Source: Usnea hakonensis
Lineage: Eukaryota > Ascomycota > Lecanoromycetes > Lecanorales > Parmeliaceae
DNA length: 64,000 nucleotides
Reading direction: 5' to 3'
Assembly (NCBI GenBank): GCA_013423325.1
Contig: BLJB01000059.1
Span: 58,160-122,159, forward strand
The stretch's first letter is position 1, and every line of letters begins with the position of its first letter. Positions 11,701 through 24,924 of this stretch are shown piece after piece. A model generated the notes under the pieces. That model saw only the letters and a list, made by a program, of their open reading frames with translations, had not been told where the DNA came from and searched no databases. The position numbers and the translations under genes are program-made.

Positions 11701-13254
11701 CCATTGTGGAGAGCCACATCAGCAAGGCGCGAAGGATGTTGGAATTGTATGTAGTCTTGTACGTCTTGGAGTTCCTCCATAGTCACGGCCAAGGGAAGCA
11801 TTTCCTCAATAACGGGATCGTGAAAGTCATCGGATAAGGCTGAGATATTGTCGTAGATTCTCTGTAGAGCGTGACGTTTCTCGACAAGAGCCCTGAATCT
11901 GAGATCCATATCGAAAATTTCCCACAAATCGGACTGGTTGAGTAACTTTTCCGCATTGACAACATATGGCGTTGCACTAGGATTATATGGATCTGGTGTA
12001 ACGGCTATCTTCTGCGCATGGATGAGGTAGTCTTTGCGGTGCTGGAAGATGAAAGGAACCTCGAGTTCGTCGACGTTCATGAATTCCAGGACCTTCGCGA
12101 CTGACTTTTGGAATGCATCTCGAAGGTCTGGATCGAGCGATTTCTTCGGAAGCATGAGGTCGGATATCCAACTCGATTCCTCCTTGAATTCGTCTTCAGT
12201 AAGCTCAAGCTCCTTGTAGGGACTTCTTGCAAGTTGGAAGCGTTCTGGTTGATCCGTAGCCCGTATTTGATTGTCCTCGTCAGTCAGCATACGGTCGACA
12301 AGCTGAGAGGGCTCGAAGACATCCTTGAGTTCAATGCCCTTGAGTACAGCGTCTGGATCGTCAGGGTCTGCAGGTCTCTGTTCATTCTGTTCTTCCTGGT
12401 CTTGAAGCTCCAATGCCCAGTCATATTCAAAACCAGTACCAAAGGCTTCTTTCATATCTTCCAGCGCAATCTCGCTTAGGCCAGCAGCGTCTTTCACTCC
12501 TATAATGTTTCTGCTCGGCTTCCGTAGAACATCAACATCGTCGTCGTCTTGGCGCTGTCCGTCTTCGTCGTCAAAGTCCTCCTCAATGAAATCTTTGAAC
12601 TCATCTTCGAGAGTCCGAGGGTCGACGCGGGCAGAGCCACGTTGGCCTTCGGGCGCCCGGGGCATTTCATCGTCTTCATCGTCGTCAAATATGTCCCCAA
12701 CGCCTCTTGGTCTTCCTTCTCCATCGTCTTTATGCCCCCGTTTTAGACGTTTGAGCTTGGGCTACGTGGATTGTCAGTAGGGTAGTCTTTGTGAAGTGCT
12801 GAGAGAAACAGACCTCACTAGTAGTGCGCTGCTCATAGTCTGGGTGTGCTTCCCCGATCAGATCAAGATCCTCTTCATCTAGGCCAGCTTCCTCTTCCTC
12901 TCGCTCTTCCCTCCTACGTTTCTTTCGTTCCTGTCTTCTTCGCGCGCGCTCCTCGGGCTCTTCATCATCTTCAACTATGAAACCTTCTCTGATCTGAAAG
13001 TTTTCGAAGGAAACCATTAGTACTTATGTCGACTTTTCCGCGGCAGAAAGAAAATGTACCGCTTGAGCTGCCTCTTCATCGTCGTCGTCCTCTTCTTCAC
13101 TAGAATCGTCGAGATGACCATTGACTCCGTTCGCCCCCTTTCCACTATTTGCGCCCCTTCTGGCCTCACCAGTCTCTTCATCAAAGGATTCATCTCCCTC
13201 ATCGTCGTCGTCAAGCTCGGCCTCTCCTACGATCAGATCTTGGATGCCACTCAT
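8742..13254 (-). CDS. SPT6: Transcription elongation factor and histone chaperone Spt6
   Basis: Four exons: 13060-13254, 12814-12993, 9047-12761 and 8742-8992; 1446 residues, close to the yeast protein's 1451. Spt6 travels with RNA polymerase II, reassembles nucleosomes behind it and binds the polymerase linker through tandem SH2 domains. Visible in order: a very acidic N terminus, the Tex-like core with a YqgF-type fold (about VLALSNGTGIFGRDAVCW), a helix-hairpin-helix (GLGPRKAAQLIKVI), an S1 domain (GMIVPVAIKKVADDYVEAKL) and SH2 (HPLFRPFN, GDLVIRPSS) ending in the conserved NFCIDPKHAGYFFLCFKAG. The last intron appears to be GC-AG (donor GCAAGT at 9046). I use the ATG at 13254 because no ATG lies upstream in frame. 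Confidence 0.95.
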
Positions 13255-13823
13255 GTTGAACAAAGGCTCAGCTGTGGATGACGTAGGAATCTCACGAAAG
13301 GTAATATGAGAGTATCAGGATGGGTGTCAAAGGTGAGTGTAAAGGTGCAAAAGAAAAGGATGCCAACCCCCTTGGGGCCATCTCTAACACAAAGTCACCG
13401 CGAATATTGCGGGCTAAAATAGCTTATGTAATCAACCGCATTCGGCCTAGCTCAAATTTTCCATGTGGGATGAAATTGAATCTATTCTTGGTATCACTCT
13501 GGTCTGACCTGTCAAACGGCGAATCCAATGAAACGCATCTATGGTACATGATTCCTTGCAGCCTAATTTAGAGCCTGATGCTCAAGCAATCATGCATTTG
13601 CTGAAAATTTGATGAGCTACAAAGCTGCAGTTCGCATTCGAGGAGCTGCCAGTACCACTGCATCACTGGTTGATTGCGCAGATCATCTGCACCTATCAAA
13701 TCGCCTCGACTGCCAGCACTGCCCTATTCGCGACATTGCCTCCTGAGTGACCATCCTCTTTGATCTCCCTATCATAACAACCAGGCCTCGCCATCGTTTC
13801 TACACTTCCCATTCATTCTTACC
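13255..13823. promoter_or_regulatory. Shared divergent promoter of SPT6 and STE7
   Basis: 569 bp between two divergent start codons. The sequence just before the STE7 ATG is pyrimidine-rich (about 13735-13823), as is common around fungal transcription starts. No specific operator identified. Confidence 0.5.
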
Positions 13824-15579
13824 ATGTCTGACATGAAGACCCGGACGTTGGGTCGCAAGAACGTCAAAGGTCTCGCCCTGAGTGCCCCGCCGAAGACCGC
13901 TCCAGTCCCATCCGCTGGTGACGCGCAGATACCAGGAGCGTTGGGAAACAATGTGACAAGGTCGGACACCCTGGAGATCGGGGTCGAATTCAAGCTGGAC
14001 TTCAAGACTGAGGACCTCATCGTACTGAAAGAGCTCGGGGCTGGTAATGGAGGCACAGTGAGCAAGGTTATGCATGCAGCAACCAAGGTCATCATGGCCA
14101 AGAAGGTAAGGTCTCGAATCAACACAACCAGAGAGAAACCCGGCTGAACATTGTGGCTAGGTCATCCACGTAGAAGCGAAGAAGGACGTTCGGAAGCAGA
14201 TAGTCCGAGAACTGCATATCATGCACGACTGCACCTCGCCGAACATCGTGACCTTCTATGGTGCATTCCTCCACAACTCGGGGGACGTCATCATGTGTAT
14301 GGAGTATATGGACTGCGGGTGAGATGTCAGCTTTCATCCATATGCTGACAGTTTCTGATTCTGAGGCAGATCATTAGACCGAATCTCGAAAGACTTTGGT
14401 CCTGTCCGAGTGGATGTCCTTGGAAAAATTACGGAAGCCATCTTAAGTGGGCTAAACTACCTCTACGATGTTCATCGAATCATGCATCGCGACATCAAGC
14501 CGTCAAACGTACTGGTCAACTCGCGAGGATACATCAAACTCTGCGACTTTGGAGTATCGGGCGAGCTTGTGAATTCGATAGCTGATACCTTTGTGGGCAC
14601 CTCGACTTATATGGCACCTGAAAGAATTCAAGGAGCCAAATACTCGATCAAGTCCGACGTGTGGAGCGTTGGTCTTACAGTGATGGAGCTTGCTATTGGA
14701 AGGTTCCCCTTTGATGCGAGTGATGCAGCAGCAGGGGATAGAGCAAGTGCCGGACCTATGGGGATATTGGACCTCCTACAGCAGATCGTTCACGAGCCGG
14801 CACCAGGGCTACCCCAGAGTGACGCTTTCCCTCCAATTCTGGATGAAATGATCCAAAAGTGTCTTCTCAAAAACCCGGATGATAGACCTACGCCTCGCCA
14901 ACTGTTTGTACGTGCGCTTCATCTGAACCTCGTTGCACCGATCACTAACGCATAATTTTAGGACAAAGACATGTTTCTAGCAGCTGCGAAACGAACGCCC
15001 GTGGACCTGGAGCAGTGGGCTGTCTCAATGATGGAACGCCACAATCGCAAGTCTCATCTTGCCCCTCAATTATCCCCCTCTACGCAAGCCTTGCTCCGAG
15101 GAGAGTCTGTGCCCTCTCCCAAAGAGCCAACGGTCTCGGTATCTAGGACTCCGACTTCTGGCGAGATACCAATAGCCGACGAAGAGATTAGAGCCTCCCC
15201 GCGATCAGAACAGCCCGTATACCAGCGGGCGACTCTCACTGAGATCAACGGCACTGGCATGTATCCTTCCCAAAGCTCTGCGTTTGACCGCCAGGTCTTC
15301 CCTCCGCGCACATCAAGTACGACAGGTCCACCTTCAAGTCGATCTCGCGAAGGAGAAAGCTTCAGTCCCAAGAACGGCCTGCCGAGTCATCCAAGGGATA
15401 GTGGGACATTCAACCCTCATCCAAGAGACAGCGGGAACTTCAATCCTACCACAACATTGCCAATTCGCCCCGCACCGCCACCATCTGGACCGCTGCCTCC
15501 GCCACCTAGTGCGAACTTTCGGGGTCAGCGTCCGGTGACTAATGGTTCGCCTTACTATGGCGATAATCAGCAGTATTAA
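13824..15579 (+). CDS. STE7: MAP kinase kinase of the Ste7 type
   Basis: Four exons: 13824-14105, 14161-14318, 14370-14907, 14962-15579; 531 residues. This is the dual-specificity kinase of the pheromone/invasive-growth cascade (Ste11-Ste7-Fus3/Kss1 in yeast; MST7 in Magnaporthe, MEK-2 in Neurospora), which phosphorylates a MAPK on Thr and Tyr. The N terminus carries a basic-hydrophobic docking-like motif (RKNVKGLALS, 11-20). The kinase has Gly loop GAGNGG (73-78), HRDIKPSN, DFG and the MAPKK activation loop SIADT that the upstream MAPKKK would phosphorylate, then GTSTYMAPERIQGAKYS. The C-terminal 180 residues are Pro/Ser-rich with a duplicated SHPRDSG/PHPRDSG motif and a polyproline stretch, typical of filamentous fungi. 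Confidence 0.93.
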
Positions 15580-17361
15580 AGCTGGAGCCGACCTGAGCAG
15601 GATGTACAATAGAAAAATGTTCGAAAATTCGCCAGCACGAAAAGCCCCCACATTTTTTCGACTCGAAACCCTTAGATTGTCCGCCAACAATATCACCACA
15701 TTTACTATACCCCTTCAGCAACCCCATCCTTTCTTTTACTATGCATATCAGGAGCGAATTGCGAGAGCATATGATGGGCGTTTCTCAATTCTCATATGGC
15801 TGGCGCGTACGGATGTATGAGATATCTCAGAACTTTTCTCTTCGCGGGCATGTAGCGTGGAACTGGGTAACACGCAATTGCCGGATGTCGATAGATAGGA
15901 AAGACTGTTCTAATACGAAGCAGCTAGTCCTACTCAGTTTCCAAGAAAGGTTGTCTTGTGCACTAATACGTCTGTACTTATTCGCAAATACTTTTCATTT
16001 CCGCTAGATTCCGATCTCAGATATGTGACCCTCGCCCTTCATCTGCCTTGTGCTATCTTCTACCTGCTCATGCTCTTGCCAGAAGGAATAAGCTATAGCG
16101 CAATTGGGTCACGTCATCAAATTTCCCTGTTTTTCTCAAAGCCAGTAATGTGAAGCCTTCTCGCTGAAGTGTGCAGTAAAGCAAGAAATGAGTGCTGTGG
16201 AACCGCGGCGGTCAAGGCACCGTTCCGGCGCGCCGCAATGCCCTTTCCTCTCAAACCCGAGCAAGTACTTCCAGTTACTTCCCACCTCATAATCTAATGG
16301 TCAATTCATTGTCGTCTAGTTCTTCTTGAATCGATCGATAGGATCTCGGATTCAAGCTCCGTGGGCTTAGCTTGGTGGCTCATGTCATTTCCGACTTCGA
16401 CATCATGGGCAAAATGATAACGAGGCTGATGAGATTGGAGTACTTATCCTCTATGCGGGCTGTAACGGTTGTTCCCTAGCTGCATGCGTTTTCTTTGCCT
16501 GGCCAAGAGGTTCCGCTTGATAAGAAGATGCTGGCCGAAAGTAATCTCCCACCTATTGGTCGACGTAAAGTACTGGTACATGGCAACCCCCGCTATTCCG
16601 ACCTCACCCCATTGGGCTCACAAAGGTGTCCTGAGCTGCGCCCGATAGCAAGACGCTGATCTCATTCGGGGTCCATAGTCTAGCCTCACGGGTATGTTTA
16701 ACAAAAGAATGCATGCAGCTTTTGATTACAGCCTCATGACTCGTTGCAACCCGCTGGTACACTGCAACAGAGTACCCTACCAAGGCGTTGAGAAGCTAAG
16801 CTGATGAGCTCTAGTGATCTCGTGTGCGGATGAATACGAGGAGAAGTCTTTGAAGTACTGATTCGTGCCAGAGTATTGCATCCTGCGACCTGTTCTTTTT
16901 TTAACCAACAACGGCTTCTCGGCATCGTTGGCGATGCATCTACCATAAATCCGAGGATGGCCGACATCCTGTGGAACCAATGCCTTCGCATTCGCCCCTG
17001 AAGCTGTCTGCGTCTTCGCGGCAATACTCAATATTGGGGTACAGCCGAAGCAGACACTGCCCTCGAATCTCATGCTGCGGTACTCGATAAACCAAATTTA
17101 GATAAATCGTTGGATTTATAGCCTTGCAGTGCGAGATGGAGCCAGCTGATAAAATGGCAATGCCTTACAGTATGCCAGACTTCGATTGTGTTATAAGCAT
17201 CTCAGACTGCTCCAAACCAGGTCCATCGTCCATCTCAGTATACTATTTGAATAATCTTTCAACAGTCTTTCAGCTTCTCTAGTATTATCACCAAGTATTT
17301 GCGCTGCGTAAGTTCATGTTCCAAGGCATTTTCGGACCCAGAATCTCACGACGCTAGCACT
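15580..17361. other. Long intergenic region, no supported gene
   Basis: The first part is the STE7 3' region. A 98-residue minus-strand frame at 16777-17073 (starts MRFEGSVCFG) has a true ATG but no recognisable feature, and I leave it uncalled. I looked for tRNA and other RNA genes and saw none. Confidence 0.5.
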
Positions 17362-20049
17362 ATGAGTCCAAACACAACGTTGACCTCTTTGGCGACGACC
17401 ACGGAGAACAATGGGTACGTACGGATCAGTCTTTACACGCCTCTCCTGCTCATGCGGGTCATAGCGCAGGGACGCTATGCTCTCCAGATGAAATCAGAGA
17501 AGAAGATGGGCTCGATAGGTGATACCACTATCCTAAATACTAAGCAATGGTCATTAAGAGGTGAATTGTGATGGTACTGATCAAGAACTCAGCAGCACAA
17601 CAACACTGCCGAATCCAAATTCAACGCACAAGAAGTGGACCCAAGTACAGGACGTATCTAGATTGGTCCTCCGTGCTCTAGGATTTAACCTCATCGTACA
17701 TGCTTGCGGATCACTCCGTCATGTCACTGGCAAAGGATTGCACGAACCAGTCAAAATAGCTATTCGCAAAGACCGAGTCATTGCGCTTCTCAGAAGTCTT
17801 ATACATATCATTCCCATCAGTGTCGCCCTTTGTGAGATTATCCTTAATTGGAATACCTACTACGTCGGCGTCTCAATCTACAATCAGGCAGTATACCAAA
17901 TTGTAGCCAAAACCCATGAGCTAGCGATTCAAGCATCTTTGGCGACTATTCTCTATTCTTATATTCGATATGAAATGACGGTTGGAAATGGTATTCCATT
18001 TGGAGCTCTCTTCTCTGGCCTTCAGATCAGCCAAATCTCTTATATGTGGTCCATGGAGTTTTGGGGCTCTGTACGCACAGCACATCTCCCTCTTCGCAGA
18101 AAAGCCGGACTACTGGCAATCATAATTCTTTCCATCGTTCTGGCTTCATTGAGTGGACCTTCAAGTGCAGTCCTTCTCGTTCCGCGATTGGACTTCTGGC
18201 AGGCAGGCAGTACGGACATCTGGATTAACGCTACATCCGAAGATGTTTATCCAACTTTGTAAGTAGTCATCACATCAAGAAAGACCAATGCTGAATTTTA
18301 GCAGATTGAATGGAAGCCAGGTACCAGACAATTGCTCATTCTCACAGGAGGGGTTACCTAGCAATGGGTGCCCTTCAAGCGAGTGGGAAAAAATCCAACA
18401 GTATCTCGACTTGACTACCCATTCTGTACCACAGGAGTATCTACAAACCTATAGATACAAGATAGGTACTGATGAAATGGAGCTCTATGGCAAAGTATCA
18501 CAGCGTCAGCTCTACATTGGACAGGATCTTATAAACGATGTCCATGTCAATCCGCTTCTATCCAGTACACAACATGTCGCAGTCGCCGACGCACTTACTA
18601 CCACTGGTGCTCTGTGGTATATGGGCTTGACTAATATCACAGTGACATCAGGGCACGGCTCACCTTTGTATGATCAATCCGATGCTATCCATACCCTGAG
18701 CGGCGAGAGCTATCAACCTTTAAGTTTAGCAATATGTGTTCCTGACATAATTCGAGATGCCAATGATTCTCGTCCTGTGGCTTTTCCGCTCCTCTATACC
18801 GCCAACGATCCCAGTAATTGGAACGCCAACATAACACTGTCCGATAATTCCTCCGTCCCAGCAATTTTGTACTCTGATATTTCCCGAGCCGAGATAGCCA
18901 GTACTGCGGGCAGCTTATCACAATATCGACTTCGATGGGTTCAGTTACCGCAGGAGTCTTTTAATGGTAGCTCGATAGGGGCCATCATTCTTTTACCACA
19001 GTCTTCTTCGAACTCGTCCTCTTCCACAAGATTGACCCAAGACATATTGTTGTGTAACATTGCTGCCGGGTGGGGTACCACAACGTTGCAGATGCATACT
19101 TCTGGAGGCTCTACTAGCAGCATTACTAGTAAGATTACCAGCAACGAGAGTATTCCAGGCGTTACCAATCCCAAAAATATTTTTTTAAATACAGATTTTA
19201 CAGAGGATACTAATTGGGAGCTCAGTTGGCACTATCCAGAATATCCACAAAGACCAATCAACGTAACGCGGGACTGGGCTCAGTATCTGAACCCAACTGT
19301 TAAGAGCCTTAACACGAGCGTGTTTGATCTCATGATGCAAAGGTGCTTGGTCATGCAAGGCCCTGAATTATTACCGTTTATCGCTGCTCAAATAGGTTCC
19401 ACGCTGGCAGCTATGATGGCGAATGGGCTTGCAAGAATAAGCTTCGAAAGCACGTTACAAGGATCACCAAGATCTATAGTATCTCGCGATAATACCTCAT
19501 GGATCGATGGGAACTACTGGCTTTCAGGTAAAGGCAACGTGTTCAAGGTGGATTTGGATGAAAGCAAGGATTGGGTGAAACTCCACGTCAACTCGACGGT
19601 CCAAGGTTATGGCTATGGCACAGAAAATACTTCCTCCCGGGTTGCGATCGCTATACTAACAACGTACTGCATCCTTGCAAGCGCTCATTTGCTATACTCG
19701 GGCATCTCAGGTAATCTTCATTGCCTTGCTGCAAACCATTCATAAGTTCGCTGGCTAATGACTCGGGTCCTTCACAGGCGTAAGCTCCACCTGCTGGGAC
19801 TCGATTGCCGAAGTCACCGCACTGGCAATGAATTCAAATCCTACGGCCGCCTTGCGTAATACATGTGCCGGCATAACGGAGCTCCACATATTCCAGCTGC
19901 CAGTGCGCATCTTGACATTCCGCGATGCAGAAGGCGACGGTGAACATCTGGAGCTCGTATTCGGCAACGCTGACGAAGAGCCTACGAATCTAATCAAAGC
20001 CAACAGAACGTATGGGACGATGCCTCCTTCCAAGAAACATGGTGAATGA
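17362..20049 (+). CDS. Large N-glycosylated fungal membrane protein, 799 residues
   Basis: Model: 17362-17414, 17593-18258, 18302-19710 and 19778-20049; all phases agree. The first intron (178 nt) is long and the 5' exon less certain than the rest. Hydrophobic segments lie near residues 80-102, 128-144 and 189-207; a loop of some 480 residues follows with many N-x-S/T sites (for example ANITLSDNSS, SSNSSSSTRL), then one more segment (AIAILTTYCILASAHLLYSG) and a 90-residue cytoplasmic tail with a CWDS motif. This '3 + big extracellular domain + 1' plan matches an uncharacterised, expanded family of fungal plasma-membrane proteins. No transporter or enzyme motif seen; function unknown. Confidence 0.75.
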
Positions 20050-21063
20050 GGTACGTCCATTCGCTCACTGCCTGGTTGATGCCGCGAAAAGATACTCATA
20101 GTTGAGCCCAGAATTACCTGAGGAACAAGCATATCATGTTTGGCTTCATCTGCCCTCGACATGCGTACCGACTAAGCTGAGAATACGGAAATTGACAAGA
20201 GAAGACAGTATGGGACTGAGATTGCAAAATCTTTGCGCTTTTTGGGGGCAGGGTGGGGGAGGGGGGGGCCAAAGCTTGTTCCGCTTACCTTTTTCGTCTG
20301 GTTTTAAGCGAATCTTCCATGTGTTGTGGCATGCCAGCCTTCCACCGTCTCTCGACATCTTTCGTTTTAGACAATGTTTTGAGTCTGCTTTCTTGCGATG
20401 AGTTGGAATTTCGCGCAAGTCTGGTTTGGTTTGGTCTTAGAGTGTTAGCTTAAGTCACAAAAGCGCTGTTTCTATCGATACAACAATCCTCTCTGGTCTC
20501 CGCTAGATAACCCTTCGTCCGCGATTCAATACTGACAATAAATGGCTGGTTTTGCCAACCTATGGGGAAGCAGTGCTCTCTATAGTACTTCCTACGCATA
20601 GGTCAGGCTGAGAGCCTGATAACACTTTTCAGCATCCCATCGTATCTACTATCAGAGAATTGAATAATCAAAACACGAAGAATCTAAATCTTATACGTAG
20701 TAATACCATCCCTATTGAGTCAAAATTATAATCACAAACCCGTTCTTGTGGAGTCATATCCTCAGATTTGTAGTGTTAGTGAATGTAGCCCTGTTCATGC
20801 TTACCCTTGTCTGTGGCTTTGCCTGTGTCGTGGAATCATCCATGCGAGTGAGGATCTTTTTCGGGGATTTGGTGTTGTGGGAATCATTTGAGACATGGAG
20901 GTTGGGGGAAAAGTGTCGTGGGGAGGATTTGTGAGGGTAAGCTGTTTTGGCGAGTGAGCGTACACTATGAATTGGGGTTGGTGAACGGATTAAAGAGGAA
21001 GGAATTGTCTTTTAGACAATCTCTGTCATTTATTTCAATCGCCGACTGCTCTGTAGATATACT
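20050..21063. other. Intergenic, no gene seen
   Basis: Convergent 3' sides of two genes. A G run (about 20250-20270) stands out. Several open frames here lack coding character. Confidence 0.5.
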
Positions 21064-21637
21064 TCATCGACCGAATATCATCAAAACTCCCGTCCCCAAC
21101 GGCGTCTCATTACCAGATCCTCCAACATCGAAATCGAACCCCACGCACTCATACGTCTGCACAAAATGGAAAAAACCCCCAATCAGGCTCTCAAGCACTC
21201 CCCATGTCATCTCTCCTTCCTGATATACCAAAAGGTGCACATTTTCTGACGAGTAAATCAGTGCGCGATCCGGTATTAGGGTTTGGGGGTGAAGTTGGGC
21301 GTAGACGTCCCGAAGGGCTGTGTTGAGGACGGTGTGGACGAGAGATGTGGGTAAAGTCGTGCGGTAGGAGTAGAACTTGATAAGTATGGGCTTCGAGCTG
21401 GGGCTGGATTTAGTGTAGTAGTAGTAAGGGGATGGGGGAAGGTTGCTAAAGATATCAGTTTCGAGACTAGCGATGGACTATTGACACGACTTACTTTGAC
21501 GAGGATGGTAGTGGGAAGGCGCTAGGCACTGTTGCATTGGTTTGCGATAGACTGAGGGAAGGTGACGAGATAAGTGGTGCTTCGAGGGTCAGTGTACACA
21601 GGAGGCCCATGAGACAGGGAACTAGTCTGGCAAACAT
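21064..21637 (-). CDS. Small secreted protein, 174 residues
   Basis: Two exons: 21495-21637 and 21064-21445, joined by a 49-nt GT-AG intron in phase. The N terminus MFARLVPCLMGLLCTLTLEA is a classic signal peptide followed by a Ser/Pro-rich linker and a YYYYTKSSPSS patch. The mature part contains RDVYAQLHPQTLIP, then a strand-rich segment ending in TWGVLESLIGGFFHFV and an acidic GFDFDVGGSGNE near the C terminus. The 'TW.VL...L.G...F' pattern recalls a family of small secreted or hypothetical proteins common in Pezizomycotina, but I cannot name it. Likely extracellular; an effector-like role is possible but not shown. Confidence 0.7.
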
Positions 21638-22327
21638 TCTTGACGGACAGTGGACGAAGGAATGAGAGACATTTTGGTGGGGAGATTACCAAACGCTTCT
21701 TATCGCTAATGCGCATATGTAGAAGGATTGGTCTGTCGCTTCTGGCGGACTTTGGCGGATGAAGTATTCTATGTCGGCACGCGCTGCAGAGGCTGTCTGG
21801 GGAGAGAGGCAGACTAAGCCACTGATCACCTTCTTGTTCATAGATCCCGGGCATCGATTCAATTTCCTAGCCGTAGGGGGAGCTTGCTCGGGCTACAGGG
21901 CGTCTTTGGTGAACAAGAAGCCCATTTCCTCGACGCTGGTTTTACGAAGATTTAAGCAGTTTGCCAAACGAGTAACCGCTATGTTATTGCAAGGCGGCTA
22001 GGGCATTAAGGACATCGGCGTCTCGGTTCTGCGACGTAGCGGCGAGACGTGGCACAATGTGCCGTGTTCATCTTTCTTTCCTCAACATACCTTCCACGTA
22101 TTCGTACATGAAACAAAGACTCCATTTAAATTGTTCATCTCTCGTCTGTACTATGGATACAGCGACCCGATAATCTAGACAGACAAAGGGATATGCCAGT
22201 CTTCTAGCTTTGCTGGGTCGTGTTCATTTGTAACGGGTAGACTTGGCCGGTCGTCTTTCCATGATGGAAAACCTGGTGCAGATCCGGTCACCCGATGAAG
22301 TATGAAAACGAAGCCTCGAAGCCAACT
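21638..22327. other. Intergenic, no gene seen
   Basis: Upstream of the small secreted protein and downstream of ADE5,7. Short frames only; nothing recognisable. Confidence 0.5.
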
Positions 22328-24924
22328 TCATGCATTCCATCTCTCCATGTTTTGCACCACACAACCCTCAAAGCTACGCTGAACTAGACGACCAATCTGG
22401 GATACTCTTTCGCCGCTTTCCGAGAGCTGCCGCATCGCTTCATCCGTCAGTGATGAATCGACAACCAAAATCATTCCCAGACCGGTATTAAAGGTTCGCG
22501 CAAATTCGTGGTCATTAACTTGTCCGGCCTTTTTCAGCCATTTCAGTACGTTTGGGCACTCCCAGAGTTCTGCGTCTAGTTCTGCTGCTAACGATTTAGG
22601 TAGCATCCGAGGGACGTTTTCCCAGAGACCGCCCCCTGTGATGTGGGCCATACCTTTCACCAGATCTTTTTCGACGAGTTGAAGAACTGGCTTCACATAG
22701 ATGCGGGTCGGTGTGAGCAGGCTCTGGCCCACTGTCTGTTCCCTGTTCCACGGCGCCCGGTCATTGTATCTCAATTGAGCCTTTTCGACAATCTTCCGTA
22801 TCAGAGAGAAACCATTTGAATGACATCCGTTGCTCGCGAGACCGAGTAGGACGTCACCCTCCTTCATTGCATGTTTTTCGGGCAGCAGTTTCTTGTCCCG
22901 TGCGATCGCTCCATTACACGTGCCAACGACATCGTATCGACCAGGTAGGAAGAAGTCCGCCATCTCCGCAGTCTCTCCTCCAACTAAAGCACATCGTGAT
23001 TCCTTACACCCATCACATATGCCCTTGACAACGTCTTCCGCAATGCTCACATCGAGTTTGCTACAACTGAAGACATCCGTAAAGTAGATTGGCTCCGCAC
23101 CTTGCACGATTAAGTCATTAACATTCATCGCCACAAGATCAATTCCAATTGTGTCGTGTTTATTAGTAGCCTGAGCGATTTGCAATTTGGTTCCTACGCC
23201 ATCAGTCCCGGTGACAAGCAATGGAACCTCCCTATACCCTGCCTTGGCGAGATCGAAGATACCGCCAAAACCGCCTAATTCAGCCGAAGCACCAGGCCTT
23301 GCAGTTGATTTGACGTGAGCCTTGATGCGTTCAACAAGCTCATTACCTGCCGTAATTGAAACACCTGCTCCGGCATAGGTCATGCCGGACTCTGATCGTG
23401 CCGACTCGCTTTTAGCAGAAGTATTCATTGCTCTATGGGCAATATCCCTCCTGTAGTACTTTCCGGGCCAATCAATGGTTTCCATGATATTGTAAGCTCG
23501 AGTCAGAGCCGCTGGCAAGGACTCTGCAGTCGATGTCGTTGCTATGACACGGCCGCCGGCAGTCTTCAAAGATCCCTCGCTTAATAATGTACCAGCATGA
23601 AAGACGTGATCGTTCTCGGTCAGCGTCTGGCTTTGCTCAATGCTGATGTTGTCACCCTTTTTGTACGATTCCGGATAGCCACCTGCAGCAGCAACGATTG
23701 TGACGGAAGACCCAGGCTTGGTGTTAAGCTGAACACCATCCAATCTACCCTCCGTACAGGCAACCATGATATCTGCAATGTCAGTGTCCATGCTCATGAG
23801 TGGCAGCAAGGTTTGAGTTTCTGGGTCACCAAAGCGAACGTTATACTCCAGAACTCTAGGTCCATCCTCGGTGATCATGAGTCCAGTGAACAGCAGCCCC
23901 ACAAAAGGATGAGCTTCGTTTCTCCGCATAGCATCAATAGTAGGCTGTAACACAGTTCTATGGATCTCTTCGACCAGACCAGGGGTTGCGATCGGTGCTG
24001 GTGCGTAAGCTCCCATTCCTCCGGTGTTTGGCCCGCGATCTCCGTCGTTCAATTGCTTGTGGTCTTGGGCTGCTGGAAGTGAACGAATCGTGTAACCATC
24101 GCAGAACGTGAGAAAGCTGAGCTCGTCGCCCCGCAGATACTCTTCAATCACCACCTCGTTTCCTGCGTCTTGGAATTCCATTTGCACCATGATCTTCTTC
24201 AACGCATCTTGAGCCTCAGATTTTGATCTTGGAAGAATAACGCCTTTGCCTGCCGCTAGACCTGTGGCCTTGATTACGACTTTATACTGGACTTCATCGA
24301 TGTATTGTCTAGCTTCTTGGTAACTGCTAAAATTTCTATAGCGAGCAGTTGGTATGTTATACTTGGCCATGAAGTCTTTAGCAAAAGTCTTTGAACCCTC
24401 TAGTTTAGCGGCTGCTTCAGAAGGACCGAAGACACGAATATTAGGGATAGCTATGATCCTTTAGCACGAGACCGTTCATGATACGCTATCAGAATAGTAC
24501 CATTCTTGAAGTGATCGGTGACACCTTTGACGAGTGGGACCTCAGGGCCTGTTCTTGCAGTCAGCATAGAACCTTGTAACGATACCTGCTCCGGAGATGA
24601 AGCTTCGTGCTTTCACGAATAATGGAAAAAAGGGGAAGAATACAACTGACCAGGTATGACGAGGTTGACTTTCATTTTCTTTGCAAAATCGATAAGTTTA
24701 GAAAAATCGTCCACAGCTATTGAAACATTTGAAACTTTATCCAAGCCCTGGGCAGTCCCTCCATTGCCAGGTGCGACAAATACTTGAGATACTGGCATCA
24801 ACTTTTAGCGAAGACTTCTTGTTTCAGTGCCAGGCCTTGTACCGCGGGGTGAGAGACTGATTTTCCAAGCTAAGGCATGTTCTCTGCCTCCATTACCTAT
24901 GAGCAATACTCTGAGATCTTCCAT
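22328..24924 (-). CDS. ADE5,7: Bifunctional GAR synthetase / AIR synthetase (purine synthesis)
   Basis: Four exons: 24843-24924, 24651-24791, 24501-24548 and 22328-24450; 797 residues, close to yeast Ade5,7 (802). The N-terminal half is phosphoribosylamine-glycine ligase (step 2 of de novo purine synthesis), starting LLIGNGGREHALAW with VAPGNGGTA, the ATP-grasp core YKVVIKATGLAAGKGVILP and LEYNVRFGDPETQ. The C-terminal half is phosphoribosylformylglycinamidine cyclo-ligase (step 5), with GFGGIFDL, VGTKLQIA, VGGETAEM and HITGGGLWEN. The fusion of both activities in one cytosolic protein is normal in fungi. The 5' end is split by three small introns that leave exons as short as 48 nt. Confidence 0.96.

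Noticed and set aside
16301..16378. tRNA-like stretch (TCTAATGGTCAA ... GGATTCAAGCTCC)
   Set aside because: It has a weak D-arm and T-loop resemblance, but acceptor and anticodon arms do not pair.
16777..17073. 98-residue minus-strand frame
   Set aside because: True ATG but no domain, splice partner or supporting context.
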